A stretch of 64,000 nt of DNA from Undibacterium cyanobacteriorum (GTDB taxonomy: Bacteria; Pseudomonadota; Gammaproteobacteria; Burkholderiales; Burkholderiaceae_D). The translations under genes were made by a program, and so were the position numbers. Under the pieces are notes generated by a model. That model was given only the letters and a program-made list of their open reading frames with translations. It was not told where the DNA came from and ran no database searches. Of the stretch, positions 1 to 9,200 are shown one piece after another. The stretch is from contig NZ_CP133720.1 of NCBI RefSeq assembly GCF_031326225.1, positions 3,224,001 to 3,288,000 of the forward strand, in the 5' to 3' direction. Positions within the stretch are counted from its first letter, which is position 1; each line of letters opens with the position of its first letter.

Positions 1-110
1 ATCCTTTCTCAAAACTTTCTCAATCCTTTCTCAAAACTTTCTCAATCCTTTCTCAAAACTTTCTCAATCCTTTCTCAAAACTTTCTCAAAACTTTCTCAA
101 AACTTTCTCA
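1..110. repeat. 11-bp tandem repeat array, 10 units
   Basis: Ten consecutive 11-bp units alternate ATCCTTTCTCA and AAACTTTCTCA, with the last three units all of the second type. A decayed eleventh unit (AACCTTCCTTT) follows to 121. The array runs off the left edge of the window, so its true length is unknown. It lies downstream of the leftward S9 peptidase gene and its terminator, in non-coding DNA. Function unknown. Confidence 0.95.
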
Positions 111-147
111 AACCTTCCTTTCGCATTGATTACACTGATTTCTGAGC

Positions 148-177
148 AAAAAAAAACGCACCTCATTTGAGGTGCGT
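148..177 (-). terminator. Intrinsic terminator of the S9 peptidase gene
   Basis: A perfect 10-bp stem (156-165 with 168-177, ACGCACCTCA) has a 2-nt loop and, read leftward, is followed by an unbroken T-run (A-run 148-156 on the plus strand). It sits about 110 nt past the stop of the S9 peptidase. Confidence 0.85.
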
Positions 178-290
178 CGTCGATACCATCGCGCGGCGTG
201 CGGACTACATCAATCTACCTCTTGTATTTCAGTTGAGAAGCCTAAGCTTCATAGCCTCAACTCAGAAACAAGTAGCAAATAGATCCATCC

Positions 291-3200
291 TTACTTCGTC
301 TCCGTCTTTTGTGCTTTGTCAGATTTATCGGCCTTTTCAGCCGCTGAAGATTTATCTGTTTTTTCGTCTTTATCGTCTTTCTGAGACTTCGCCACCGGCG
401 CCAACATCGCAGCACGTTCTTTCAGATGCTCATCCATCTTCAACCATGAAACGCCGTTACGCATCCATTCAGGCGCAACCGTATCCTTCAAATGGAAATC
501 AAAAAACTCCTTCATCCTTTGCATGTAGTCCTTCTGATTTGGCTTCTTCGCCAGACCATGATTCTCACCAGGATACTCCAGCATGATGACGTCTTTACCA
601 GCACGACGCAGCGTATTGAAGTACTCAACGCCTTGCGTATAGTCGACCGCCCCATCTGCATCGTTTTGCAGCATCAATAACGGTGTGCTGACGTTTTTAG
701 CGAAGAACACTGGGCTATTTCTGACATAGGCTTCCCAGTTATCGTTATACGCACCGAGGAAACGACCTTGGCTGCTTTCAAAAATAGCTTGATTCGTTCC
801 ACCAGAGTTTTTGTAAACCAAGCTGTACATACTGATCATATTGGTCAAGGCTGCGCCGGCTGCCGCAGCTTTGAAAGCATTGGTTTGCGTAATCAAGAAA
901 GAGGTTTGATAGCCACCCCAGCTATGCCCCTGCAGGCCCACTCGTTTTCCATCGACGATGCCGGTATTGATCGCGGCTTGTAGAGCGGGCAGTACACTCT
1001 CTTTGGCACTCATGCCAGGATCATTCAAACGGTATGTAATATCCGGCATCAAAACCGCATACCCATTGCTGGTGTACAGGCTGCGGTTGAAACCATTACC
1101 CGACAGACCAGGAGCCACATAAGAATGCAAGGTTTGGCTCAATTTCTCATAGATGTACACCACCGTTGGGTAGGCCTTACCAGCTTGATAGTTCGCCGGC
1201 AAGAACAAGGCTGCTTGCAACTTCTTACCATCGGTACCGACGTAATCAATCAAACGCGCACCAGAACCCAGCGTAAATTTTTTCTCTTGTTCTGTGAGGT
1301 CGGTTAACTTGCGCCCCGAGGCGATTTGATTGTCGCCGACATACACATCAGGTGCTATGGTCGCCGTTTCTTTTGACCATACAAAGACGTCCGCTTTTTC
1401 CGCTTTCAGCAAACGGCGATAGTTAACGTCCTCAAAGGCCAAGCGCTTCGCGTTACCGTTCGGATCCACGCGCAAGAAGCCAGCCTTCTTATTCCATTCT
1501 CCATACGCACTGAAATACTGAGGCTTACTCAAATCGATACCGCGCTCATTTGGGTCAAGCGTGTAGCGACGCTGATAACGTACTTGCTCGCGTTTTCCGT
1601 CCTGCGTTAGCATCACCGCTTTGCTACCGTCAGCCGGCACTTTCCAGATGTCCCATCCATCGCTCAACAAAACGGATTTGCTATCGCTGCTCCAGCCAAA
1701 CGGTTGCACTGGTGGTTTGTCGACGTTGTGGTCATCTTCGGTGTCGATGAAACTGGTCGACAGAGCCGCCGTCAGATTATGTGTCTTACCGCTGCTCAAT
1801 TCAGTGCTAAAGAAATGTCCATCGTTATAGTGCAGATAGTAACGACCATCTTGCGACATGCCAAAACTCCAACGCGCTTGCTTTTGCAACAGACGACGTT
1901 CGCCGGTCTTCAAATTCAAGGCATAAACATCGGCATAACGACGGCCATCCATGCTCGCCTGACGTTGGTATTGGCTATCGTCTTGTCCAAGCGCCCACTC
2001 GCCCGCCAAAGGCAGTGAAACTTGGGTAAGATTGTCGTCACCGAGACGAATGAATTTATTTTCAGTGACACGATAGATCGCTGCAGAAGAACGTTTTTTG
2101 TCGATCTCTTGCTGTACTTTTTGCTGGGTCGGCAAGCGTTTATCTTGATGATGCCACAGGACTAAATTCGCTTTGTCGTCTGCCTCAGGATCTTTCTTCT
2201 CGTCTTTTGGCTTCTTCTTGACGTCCTTGATGCCAAAAGAAATCCACGCGAAGTCACGACTCCAACGTGGCAGTGCGTCGCTTGAGATCGTCATATCGGT
2301 CGGGAAGTCTTTTAACTTGCTCGGTTCAATCACTGTTTTTTGGAATTCATTGGATTCCCAGCGGAAGCCCAGTGCACTCCACAATTTATCTTGGTAGGCT
2401 TTGTCTTCAACACCTTTGAGCACCGTGATGCCATCACCCTTGTCGGTCCACATCAATTTTTCGTAATTGGCTTCGCCGTCATCGAGTACTTTCGACACGC
2501 CGGTGCTGAGGGTCATCAACATCAGACCGTTACCGGACTTATCGTTGGCATCGATGGTGTAGGCAAGGAATCGGCCTTGTTTGTCGAAACCAAATTCCGC
2601 CACGTTACCGATATTTTGAGAGCTGCCAGAAGCTAAGTTCCGCAAAATCAAATCGCTGCCTTTCGGACGGCTTGGTGTAGCACTCGCCCCCGCCGCGCCT
2701 CCAGTTGGCGCCGGTGTTGCTGGCGCTGCAGATGCGGCACCTTCAGCAGCGTCCTTATGCATCGCGATCCATTGGCCGCCCTCTTTCGGGAAAGCGAATT
2801 TCTTCACTTTATCGAGTACGGTCGCCTTACCTGTTTTGAGATCCACCAAGCTCAGTTTGGTCGGCGTTGGTTTCTTGGCTTTCTTGGCTGCGTCTTGATC
2901 CTTTTTGGTCATGAAACTGGTGAAGGCCATCCATTGCCCATCGGCCGAGAATTCAATCGCGCCATTACCCTGCCCGTCCGCGAATTTGTATTCTTCTTTC
3001 CCTTCCACCGATTTGACCACCACGCTAGAGTCGCCATCGGCTGCCGCCAAACGCCAAGCGACCCACTTACCATTGGGAGATATCGCTACGGTGGTGACAG
3101 ATTGCCACGCCGCCATATCGATAATGTCGACTGCCTTGGCCGGTGCGCTGTTATCCTTGCCCGCCTTAGGGTCTTTTAACGCAACCGCAGTGGTCTCAGT

Positions 3201-3314
3201 TTTTGCTTGCCCGATAAGATCATCGGTAGCGGCAGCAACATTCAAGGAACTCGATAACAGTCCAGCACTGGCTAAAAAGAAACTCAAGCCCGCTAAAGGA
3301 AACTTCTTTTGCAT
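291..3314 (-). CDS. Secreted prolyl oligopeptidase (peptidase family S9)
   Basis: Probable periplasmic or exported serine peptidase of 1007 aa. The chosen ATG at 3314 gives a clean signal peptide (MQKKFPLAGLSFFLASAGLL, ending near NVAAA) and has GGAG at good spacing; the open frame extends 23 codons further upstream. An N-terminal beta-propeller-like half (WD/TolB-like repeats, roughly residues 80-700) is followed by an alpha/beta-hydrolase domain with GHSWGGYQ (nucleophile about Ser798), NDADGAV (about Asp887) and GENHG (about His919), the S9 triad. An Ala/Pro-rich insert lies near residue 190, and the last ~30 residues are almost all Lys, Asp, Glu and Ser. Substrate is unknown; the family cleaves peptides. 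It is probably monocistronic, with its own terminator downstream. Confidence 0.9.
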   Translation of the reverse strand: MQKKFPLAGLSFFLASAGLLSSSLNVAAATDDLIGQAKTETTAVALKDPKAGKDNSAPAKAVDIIDMAAWQSVTTVAISPNGKWVAWRLAAADGDSSVVVKSVEGKEEYKFADGQGNGAIEFSADGQWMAFTSFMTKKDQDAAKKAKKPTPTKLSLVDLKTGKATVLDKVKKFAFPKEGGQWIAMHKDAAEGAASAAPATPAPTGGAAGASATPSRPKGSDLILRNLASGSSQNIGNVAEFGFDKQGRFLAYTIDANDKSGNGLMLMTLSTGVSKVLDDGEANYEKLMWTDKGDGITVLKGVEDKAYQDKLWSALGFRWESNEFQKTVIEPSKLKDFPTDMTISSDALPRWSRDFAWISFGIKDVKKKPKDEKKDPEADDKANLVLWHHQDKRLPTQQKVQQEIDKKRSSAAIYRVTENKFIRLGDDNLTQVSLPLAGEWALGQDDSQYQRQASMDGRRYADVYALNLKTGERRLLQKQARWSFGMSQDGRYYLHYNDGHFFSTELSSGKTHNLTAALSTSFIDTEDDHNVDKPPVQPFGWSSDSKSVLLSDGWDIWKVPADGSKAVMLTQDGKREQVRYQRRYTLDPNERGIDLSKPQYFSAYGEWNKKAGFLRVDPNGNAKRLAFEDVNYRRLLKAEKADVFVWSKETATIAPDVYVGDNQIASGRKLTDLTEQEKKFTLGSGARLIDYVGTDGKKLQAALFLPANYQAGKAYPTVVYIYEKLSQTLHSYVAPGLSGNGFNRSLYTSNGYAVLMPDITYRLNDPGMSAKESVLPALQAAINTGIVDGKRVGLQGHSWGGYQTSFLITQTNAFKAAAAGAALTNMISMYSLVYKNSGGTNQAIFESSQGRFLGAYNDNWEAYVRNSPVFFAKNVSTPLLMLQNDADGAVDYTQGVEYFNTLRRAGKDVIMLEYPGENHGLAKKPNQKDYMQRMKEFFDFHLKDTVAPEWMRNGVSWLKMDEHLKERAAMLAPVAKSQKDDKDEKTDKSSAAEKADKSDKAQKTETK

Positions 3315-3547
3315 ATAGATCTCCACGATCAATGTGAGTGAAATAGTGTGATGCAGGTGTTCATGCATGATTTGGTGAGACATCCCAAGAAAGTGGCTTC
3401 AGAGATTTAGGATGTCGTCGTGCAGCGATTGGAACAAGAGTAATGAAAGAAGTTCCATTGTCGTCGAATAAAGCTGCCTCGCGAACAAAAAAATTCAGGC
3501 AGCTGCATGCTTTTATGGTTGCGATGCAGCAAAAAAAGACAAACAAA

Positions 3548-3580
3548 AAGCGCAGCTCACAATATTCGTAAGCTGCGCTT
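3548..3580 (-). terminator. Intrinsic terminator after the alpha/beta hydrolase gene
   Basis: A 10-bp stem AAGCGCAGCT (3548-3557 with 3571-3580) has a 13-nt loop and is followed leftward by a T-rich stretch. It lies 23 nt past the stop of the hydrolase at 3603-4994. Confidence 0.8.
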
Positions 3581-3602
3581 TCTTGATTGAGATGAAGAGC
3601 GA

Positions 3603-4994
3603 TTATTTTTTACTGATCTTCAATTGTTTCACCAACCAATCAGACATCGTATTCAGAGCCAAAGGTGACACGCTTTCTTCGATCTTATCGTATTCAGAAA
3701 ACGCGCCTGTGGTACTGGTTTGGAATAAGTGATTCAGTTTCGGTAATTCGATCGCAGTGAGATTTTTATTCGCCTTCATTGCGTGACGAATCCCAACCAA
3801 ATTGCTCTTCGCGTTAACTTGGAAATCGAGTTCACCGTTCAAAGCTAAAGTTGGTTGTGTCACTTTCGCCAAATTATCTTGCGGCTGCATACGAATGAAA
3901 GTCAAGAACCATGGCGAAGTCATCATTTTGATTTCCGCTTGAATTTCGTTCTCTTTCATGTTGCCACCACTGGTCAACAGGTCTCGCATTTTCGTGCGCA
4001 AGGCATCGACATCTTTTTCAGCCAACATGAGGTCATACAATTTTCTAGATTTTGCCGCTGCCTGTTCTGCTTGTGCGGCCTTGCCTTCTAACTTTTCGCC
4101 ATCGCGCACCTGTTCCACCATCAACTGATCGATCGCAATACCTGGGCCGCCCAGCAGCACAATGAAAGCAGTTTGTTTGTCGCGGCTCGCAACGATAGGA
4201 GCGATCAAACCACCCTCTGAGTGTCCAATCAGGCCAACTCGTTTACCGTCAACCTGCGGCAATTTACTCATGTATTGCAGCGCTGCCTGTGCATCATCGG
4301 CGAAGTCATAAGTCGTCGCCGTTTTGTAAGCACCTTTCGAAGCACCCACACCGCGTTTGTCATAACGTAAGACTGCCACACCTTTTTTGCACAGATGATC
4401 GGCGATCACCGTAAAAATTTCGTGACCAAACAATTCTTCCTTGCGGTTATTCGGTCCAGAACCATGCACTAAAACCGCACCTGGAAATGGGCCTTTGCCA
4501 GTCGGAACGCACATGGTGCCAGCGAAGCTGGTACTGTTATCCAACCCCAAGAATTGAATCTCCGTTTCACTATAGGTCGGCTTCGCATTTTTGATGGCTT
4601 CGACTTGTGGACGATTCTTTTTCATAGGCACGGGTGCTTCGCCTTTTTGTGCTGCCAAGTCAAGCTTCATCGTTTGCCCTGCTTGAGACCATTCTCCACG
4701 CCATTGCTGCGCTGCTTGATCCCAGCTCGCCTTGTAACTCGCACCAAGACCACTGATCGCAAACTCCATCTTGTTATCTTCCAGCGTCATGCTGTCCGCC
4801 ATCAAGACTGCATTACCTTGATCGATACTGATCAATTTCACTTGTGACTTACCATCGTCCGCTTTATTGATTTGCACACGAATGCGCAGAGACCCCATCA
4901 AGGTCCCCAACCAGTCACCATAAGGCTGTTCGGCCAAGGCCGAGCCACTCAACAAGACCAAGCTCGATGCCAGTAATACTTTTGTCAATTTCAT
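3603..4994 (-). CDS. Secreted alpha/beta hydrolase
   Basis: 463-aa exported hydrolase. A signal peptide (MKLTKVLLASSLVLLSGSALA) is followed by a ~100-residue beta-rich domain and then an alpha/beta-hydrolase domain of dienelactone-hydrolase/BAAT type from about residue 145. It shows the oxyanion region VLVHGSGPNNR, nucleophile motif GHSEGG (Ser259), an acid candidate in LNGELDFQVN and the His in LNHLFQ. GGAG precedes the ATG at good spacing. The substrate cannot be read from sequence; such proteins are usually annotated as acyl esterases or peptidase-like hydrolases. It shares direction with the S9 peptidase, but each gene has its own terminator, so they are probably separate units. Confidence 0.88.
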   Translation of the reverse strand: MKLTKVLLASSLVLLSGSALAEQPYGDWLGTLMGSLRIRVQINKADDGKSQVKLISIDQGNAVLMADSMTLEDNKMEFAISGLGASYKASWDQAAQQWRGEWSQAGQTMKLDLAAQKGEAPVPMKKNRPQVEAIKNAKPTYSETEIQFLGLDNSTSFAGTMCVPTGKGPFPGAVLVHGSGPNNRKEELFGHEIFTVIADHLCKKGVAVLRYDKRGVGASKGAYKTATTYDFADDAQAALQYMSKLPQVDGKRVGLIGHSEGGLIAPIVASRDKQTAFIVLLGGPGIAIDQLMVEQVRDGEKLEGKAAQAEQAAAKSRKLYDLMLAEKDVDALRTKMRDLLTSGGNMKENEIQAEIKMMTSPWFLTFIRMQPQDNLAKVTQPTLALNGELDFQVNAKSNLVGIRHAMKANKNLTAIELPKLNHLFQTSTTGAFSEYDKIEESVSPLALNTMSDWLVKQLKISKK

Positions 4995-5340
4995 TTTTCA
5001 CTCCACCATTCGGGTTCATTTGATTCGAAAAACCGCTTTGTTGGCATCCCGTTCGGCCCCCTGTGCAAAGCTCTAACATGGCAACAGTCTACGTCTTTCA
5101 GTGTTCGAAGAAAGCGCTAAACGTACGAAACGGGAAAAACTCGTCACGAAATTCAGAAACTGTGTATTGAGCAATTCACGCAATTGGTGCGGCAACAGCC
5201 ATTTTAGATTTATAACTAAGCTTTTTGCCAGAGTCGCCTAGACATAAATCGAATCAAAATATAAAAGCGGCCACCGATGGAAATCGCTGACCGCTTATGT
5301 TGCTTATAAATTAATCAGCCCCTCTGTAGAGCGCCGCTAT
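4995..5340. other. Gene-free interval, 346 nt
   Basis: No credible ORF. It holds the promoter region of the hydrolase at 3603-4994 and the terminator hairpin of the gene at 5341-6438. Nothing else stands out. Confidence 0.6.
5265..5296 (-). terminator. Terminator after the TraB/ChaN-like gene
   Basis: A short stem AAGCGG (5265-5270) / CCGCTT (5291-5296) closes a 20-nt loop and is followed leftward by TTTTATATTTT. It lies 45 nt past the stop of the 5341-6438 gene. Confidence 0.55.
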
Positions 5341-6438
5341 CTATTTCAACAAAGTATCACCCACATGGACTTTGACGTCGTGCATCATATCCAAATAAGC
5401 TTCATAGTAAGGCTTATGCGAAACACCGACGATCGCTAGAGTACGTTTGCCTGGGGCCATCCCCATCACATCGCGAATATTCGACACCATACGCAAATTA
5501 CGTGTTTCCCAATAACCGAGATATTGGCGACCATAGTGTTTGGATGAGCCTTCATTCATCGCTGCACCAAAATCAGAACCAAAAATCAAAGGATACAAAG
5601 ACGTGCTGTTATAACCTCTGTACATCTGCAGCACTTCCTCAGGGCTATGCGTGAGTTTCTCTAGCTTGTCCTGCACGATGCGACGCTTGGCGCCCACAGT
5701 ATTATTCCAGGCCTTGGAAATCGCTTCGTTTGCACCCTTCTCGTCTTCGGCGCTACTGGGTCCTGAATCAGCGGTATGATCATCGACCGAATAGATTCTT
5801 TCGAGGCCAAGACGTACTGCAAGTGGAACGGCGATTTGAATATTCTCGTTCATGGAGGTCTTCATTTTTTCCAATCGCTGCATCAGTGCGTCATCGATGC
5901 CATCGCCGACGCGTCGCTCACTCTCAGCTAACTTCAGCCATTGCACCAGTGCGGAAGGTCCTTCGCCTGCCGCTAAGAACAAGGCAGCGAGATGACGTCG
6001 TTGTGCTGCGCTAGCCTCCTTGGATAAATTGGGTAATTGTTTCTCGATTTCAGCGGTCGCAGCGGGCACATCCAAGCCTGTTGCACGCTGCGCATCGCTG
6101 GTATCTGGGCAATATGATTTAACGGTATCGGCATAACGGAACTGATAGCGTTTCATATGGTCACACTGCACACCAGAGATTTTTTCGATGGCGATGATTT
6201 CAGGTTTCCACGCCTCCATTTTCTCCACGACTAAGCGCAAATGACTGGCGGAGAAATCTTTCGAAAATTCTGAGAGATGCGGTGTTCCCAGCACAAAAAC
6301 TTGATTCATTGGTCCCTGCTTCGGACCTTTTAATTTGTTAGGCTCAAACTTCGTCTGCGCCACTGCACTACAAGCGATGCTCAAAGCTACAGGAACCATC
6401 AAGGCGACAAGTGCTGTGCGTATCAATGTGTGTTTCAT
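5341..6438 (-). CDS. Exported TraB/ChaN-like protein (DUF5694-like)
   Basis: 365-aa protein with a signal peptide (cleavage near ACSAVAQ). The mature start contains VFVLGTPHLSEF and the C-terminal end contains LAIVGVSHKPYYE. The paired GTxH and GxxH motifs near the two ends are typical of the TraB/ChaN/EreA-like superfamily, whose members include putative metalloproteases and haem-binding proteins; DUF5694 is the closest family I recognise. The middle is helical and charged. A strong Shine-Dalgarno (AAGGAGG) fixes the start. No operon partner is visible, and substrate and partner are unknown. Confidence 0.7.
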   Translation of the reverse strand: MKHTLIRTALVALMVPVALSIACSAVAQTKFEPNKLKGPKQGPMNQVFVLGTPHLSEFSKDFSASHLRLVVEKMEAWKPEIIAIEKISGVQCDHMKRYQFRYADTVKSYCPDTSDAQRATGLDVPAATAEIEKQLPNLSKEASAAQRRHLAALFLAAGEGPSALVQWLKLAESERRVGDGIDDALMQRLEKMKTSMNENIQIAVPLAVRLGLERIYSVDDHTADSGPSSAEDEKGANEAISKAWNNTVGAKRRIVQDKLEKLTHSPEEVLQMYRGYNSTSLYPLIFGSDFGAAMNEGSSKHYGRQYLGYWETRNLRMVSNIRDVMGMAPGKRTLAIVGVSHKPYYEAYLDMMHDVKVHVGDTLLK

Positions 6439-6561
6439 GATCTCTCCTCCTTTTATTGAATGACGGGTTCAGTTCTGTATCGAACATGGCGCAAGAATAA
6501 AACAAGCATAAGATGGGCGGATTGAAATTGAGACAAACTGCGCAATTTGCACCGTAGAATG

Positions 6562-6594
6562 AAAAAAAACGCCTGTGTTTGAATCACAGGCGTT
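6562..6594 (-). terminator. Intrinsic terminator of the ABC exporter operon
   Basis: A 10-bp stem AACGCCTGTG (6568-6577 with 6585-6594) has a 7-nt loop and a leftward T-run (A-run 6562-6569). It lies 24 nt beyond the permease stop. Confidence 0.88.
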
Positions 6595-6617
6595 TCTGCT
6601 TTCAGTTCAAAATAAAA

Positions 6618-8228
6618 CTAGTGTTCGATTTTGAATACCCAAGCAAGCAGTAAACTCAGTAGAGCGACTGCCACCGAAACCAAGGCCCACCATCCGAGCG
6701 TAGCCGCCAAATAGACCGAACCAGCCCAAGCAAAGCTATTGATCTTTTCCAGCAAAGTTAAGCCAACACTGCCATTGGCGCGACGTTGAAAATCACTACG
6801 GTCGGCTGGGCGAGCCATCCACAAGTTAATCAGCGCGATATTGTGCATGGCAGCGATACTGCCTAGTAAGGTCAACAGTGCGACCAGCCAATCTGTTGTT
6901 GCCAAATACAGCAAAGGCCCGAGGATCAACAACAAAGCAGGACTGCTCGCGGCAAGGACTTTGGCGCGCCGAATATGGCTTTGTGGCGCTGGCGAAATGC
7001 GCAACAGATCAGTCGCTTGCTCGCCAGAAATCATGACCCAGATTAATGATGAAGCCAACAAGGCTGACAGCACAGTCATACCGGCCGCCGCACTAGGTGC
7101 CAACATGCCTTTACGGAAGATCACAAAAAATAGCGGCAGCATATACAAAATCTGCAAACCAATTTGCGAAATCAATTGCGGATCACGTGCGATTAAGCGC
7201 CATTCTTTGAGTACGACATTCCATGTCAAACCGCGTGCGAATGGTTTTCGCGTGATCGCTGTTTGTACTTGTACGCTGACTTTCGGACGCGCTGCAGCCG
7301 TACTTTGTTGGACGCCGATGACAAAGAATCGATGCAAACGTTGCGATACCAACATAAAACTCATCACAGCAAGTCCGCACAGTATGAGCAAGGCGGCTGT
7401 AGAGCCCAAGAGCGCTTGACCTGGCACCCACAACAAACTATCTGCCGCTAACATCTGACCATCTTCGAACAAAGGCAAAAGCTTACTAGCAACGCCGTCG
7501 CGTACCGATTTCCCAAGATTGCCCCACATCTGTGAAAGCAAGAAAAAGACCGCTCCAACAAATGCACTCAGCAACTGTGCCACAACGCGTGTTTTTCGAA
7601 CCCCAAGCCAGCGCACCAAATTCAAAGTCATCGTCATCGCTAATGACGCACTGATCACAGCCAAGGAAATGAGCGTCGGATAAATCGCGAACCAGTGAAA
7701 CTGCCCGAGAATCAGTCCGAGGTGGGCGAAGGGTGCGAAGAAAAAAAGAAATACTAAGGAAACGCCTGCAGCGATCCCTGCAACGCGCACTTGGAAGATG
7801 GTCTTGGAAGGAATCGGTGAGGATAACAGCAGATCTAGATCCCCACGCTCAAACAACGCGGCCACACTTTTACTGAGAGATGTCGACAGCAGCAAGGTAA
7901 ATACGCCATACAAGATGAGTCCCAAAATGATCGTCACTTTGGGTGAAAATTTGCCTGTATCGGCGGGAATCAAACGCAGCAAGCCCCATGCTGCGAGGTG
8001 AAGAAGTATCTGAATTAGAATAATTCCGATAATAGAAGCGGCCCCAAGTCCTCGTCTATTGTGCTTCTTTTTACCATCATCTTTTGTGCTCTTTTCATAG
8101 AAATAGAGACGCAGTTCATGACGCAAGAGCCACAAAAAACTTCCGACCTTGAAGATGGACGAAGCCTTCAACGTTTTCCCGTAGTGGATCTCAGTAGCGT
8201 CATTGCTTTCAGCAACTTCAAGCTTCAT
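6618..8228 (-). CDS. ABC transporter permease (ABC-2 type)
   Basis: 536-aa integral membrane protein with about ten to twelve hydrophobic segments, including a cluster after residue 65 and a dense series from about 360 to the C-terminus. The first ~60 residues are cytoplasmic and contain a KKHNRRG basic patch just before the first membrane segment. Its start overlaps the stop of the ATPase gene by 4 nt (ATGA), so the two are translationally coupled and almost certainly form one exporter. The substrate is unknown; two-gene ABC-2 systems of this kind export lipids, drugs or peptides, or serve envelope housekeeping. Confidence 0.85.
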   Translation of the reverse strand: MKLEVAESNDATEIHYGKTLKASSIFKVGSFLWLLRHELRLYFYEKSTKDDGKKKHNRRGLGAASIIGIILIQILLHLAAWGLLRLIPADTGKFSPKVTIILGLILYGVFTLLLSTSLSKSVAALFERGDLDLLLSSPIPSKTIFQVRVAGIAAGVSLVFLFFFAPFAHLGLILGQFHWFAIYPTLISLAVISASLAMTMTLNLVRWLGVRKTRVVAQLLSAFVGAVFFLLSQMWGNLGKSVRDGVASKLLPLFEDGQMLAADSLLWVPGQALLGSTAALLILCGLAVMSFMLVSQRLHRFFVIGVQQSTAAARPKVSVQVQTAITRKPFARGLTWNVVLKEWRLIARDPQLISQIGLQILYMLPLFFVIFRKGMLAPSAAAGMTVLSALLASSLIWVMISGEQATDLLRISPAPQSHIRRAKVLAASSPALLLILGPLLYLATTDWLVALLTLLGSIAAMHNIALINLWMARPADRSDFQRRANGSVGLTLLEKINSFAWAGSVYLAATLGWWALVSVAVALLSLLLAWVFKIEH

Positions 8229-9019
8229 ACTGCACTCCCGGTCAACTCTAGGAAAAGATCTTCCAAAGTTTTAGAGCCATGTTGGCTTTGTTCGCGCAAC
8301 TCCGCCAAGCTACCCTCAACCAGTAATTTGCCGTTTTGAATAATGCCGATACGCTCTGCAAGACGTTCTGCTACGTCCAAAATATGCGTGGTTAGAATCA
8401 CCGTGCCGCCACGCTTCACATGTTCGAGCAAGAGATCTTTGACCTGCCGACCTGCAGCCACATCGAGGCCCGTTAAAGGCTCGTCCAAAATAATCAAATC
8501 AGGTTCATGAATCAAGGCGCCCGCTAAGGCCAGCTTTTGCTTCATCCCCCGCGAGAAGCCCTCGGTCAATTCATGCGCGTGCTTTAGAAGGTCAAGCCAT
8601 TCCAACAAATGAAGCGCCCGCTGTTGGGCCAGGTGCGGCTCTATGCCCCACAAGCCCGCAACAAATTCCAAATATTCGAAGGGCTTTAGTTTGTTGTACA
8701 GCATTGGGTCGTCGGGTAAATACGCTAACTTGCTCTTCGCACCGGCTGGATCCTTCGCCAAATCGACGCCGAGTATTTCTACAGTGCCTTGGTCCGGTAA
8801 TAGCAAACCTGCGATCATGCGTAAGGTGGTTGACTTGCCAGCACCGTTCGGCCCAAGCAGTGCATAAAATTCGCCGCGTTTGATGTGTAAATCGAGATGA
8901 TCAACCGCCGGCCTATCGAAGGTCTTGCATAAATTCGTCAAACGCAAGGCAGGAAGTGATGACTCCAACGACGCTTGAGCAGCGCTAGAAACTGAATGAG
9001 AAGCATTGGATTCAAACAT
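8225..9019 (-). CDS. ABC transporter ATP-binding protein
   Basis: 264-aa nucleotide-binding subunit. Walker A GPNGAGKST is at residues 56-64, a signature-like SRGMKQKLALAGA lies near 155 (the usual LSGGQ is replaced by FSRGMKQ, common in DrrA/CcmA-type ATPases), and Walker B LIILDEP is followed by a D-loop LTGLD. It has no membrane segments, so it acts at the cytoplasmic face with the downstream permease, which it overlaps by 4 nt. The first ~22 residues are a Ser/Ala-rich extension before the domain. An AAGAGA sequence precedes the ATG. Confidence 0.92.
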   Translation of the reverse strand: MFESNASHSVSSAAQASLESSLPALRLTNLCKTFDRPAVDHLDLHIKRGEFYALLGPNGAGKSTTLRMIAGLLLPDQGTVEILGVDLAKDPAGAKSKLAYLPDDPMLYNKLKPFEYLEFVAGLWGIEPHLAQQRALHLLEWLDLLKHAHELTEGFSRGMKQKLALAGALIHEPDLIILDEPLTGLDVAAGRQVKDLLLEHVKRGGTVILTTHILDVAERLAERIGIIQNGKLLVEGSLAELREQSQHGSKTLEDLFLELTGSAV

Positions 9020-9200
9020 AGTTATTCTCTTTATTGTGTAAGCAAGTGAATTTCAGGGACTACCGAACACACAAGATGTCTCAATTCACCGTTCCAAAAG
9101 TGGACAAACAGTTGAGATCTTGCGTAGCTTGCCGTTATTATGGCAACACCACATGCATCAAGATGCAAAAAACATCACACTAACAGATCAGATTCACAAA

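Noticed and set aside
6841..7419. Rightward 192-aa frame inside the ABC permease gene
   Set aside because: It is antisense to a clear membrane protein gene and shows no domain pattern.
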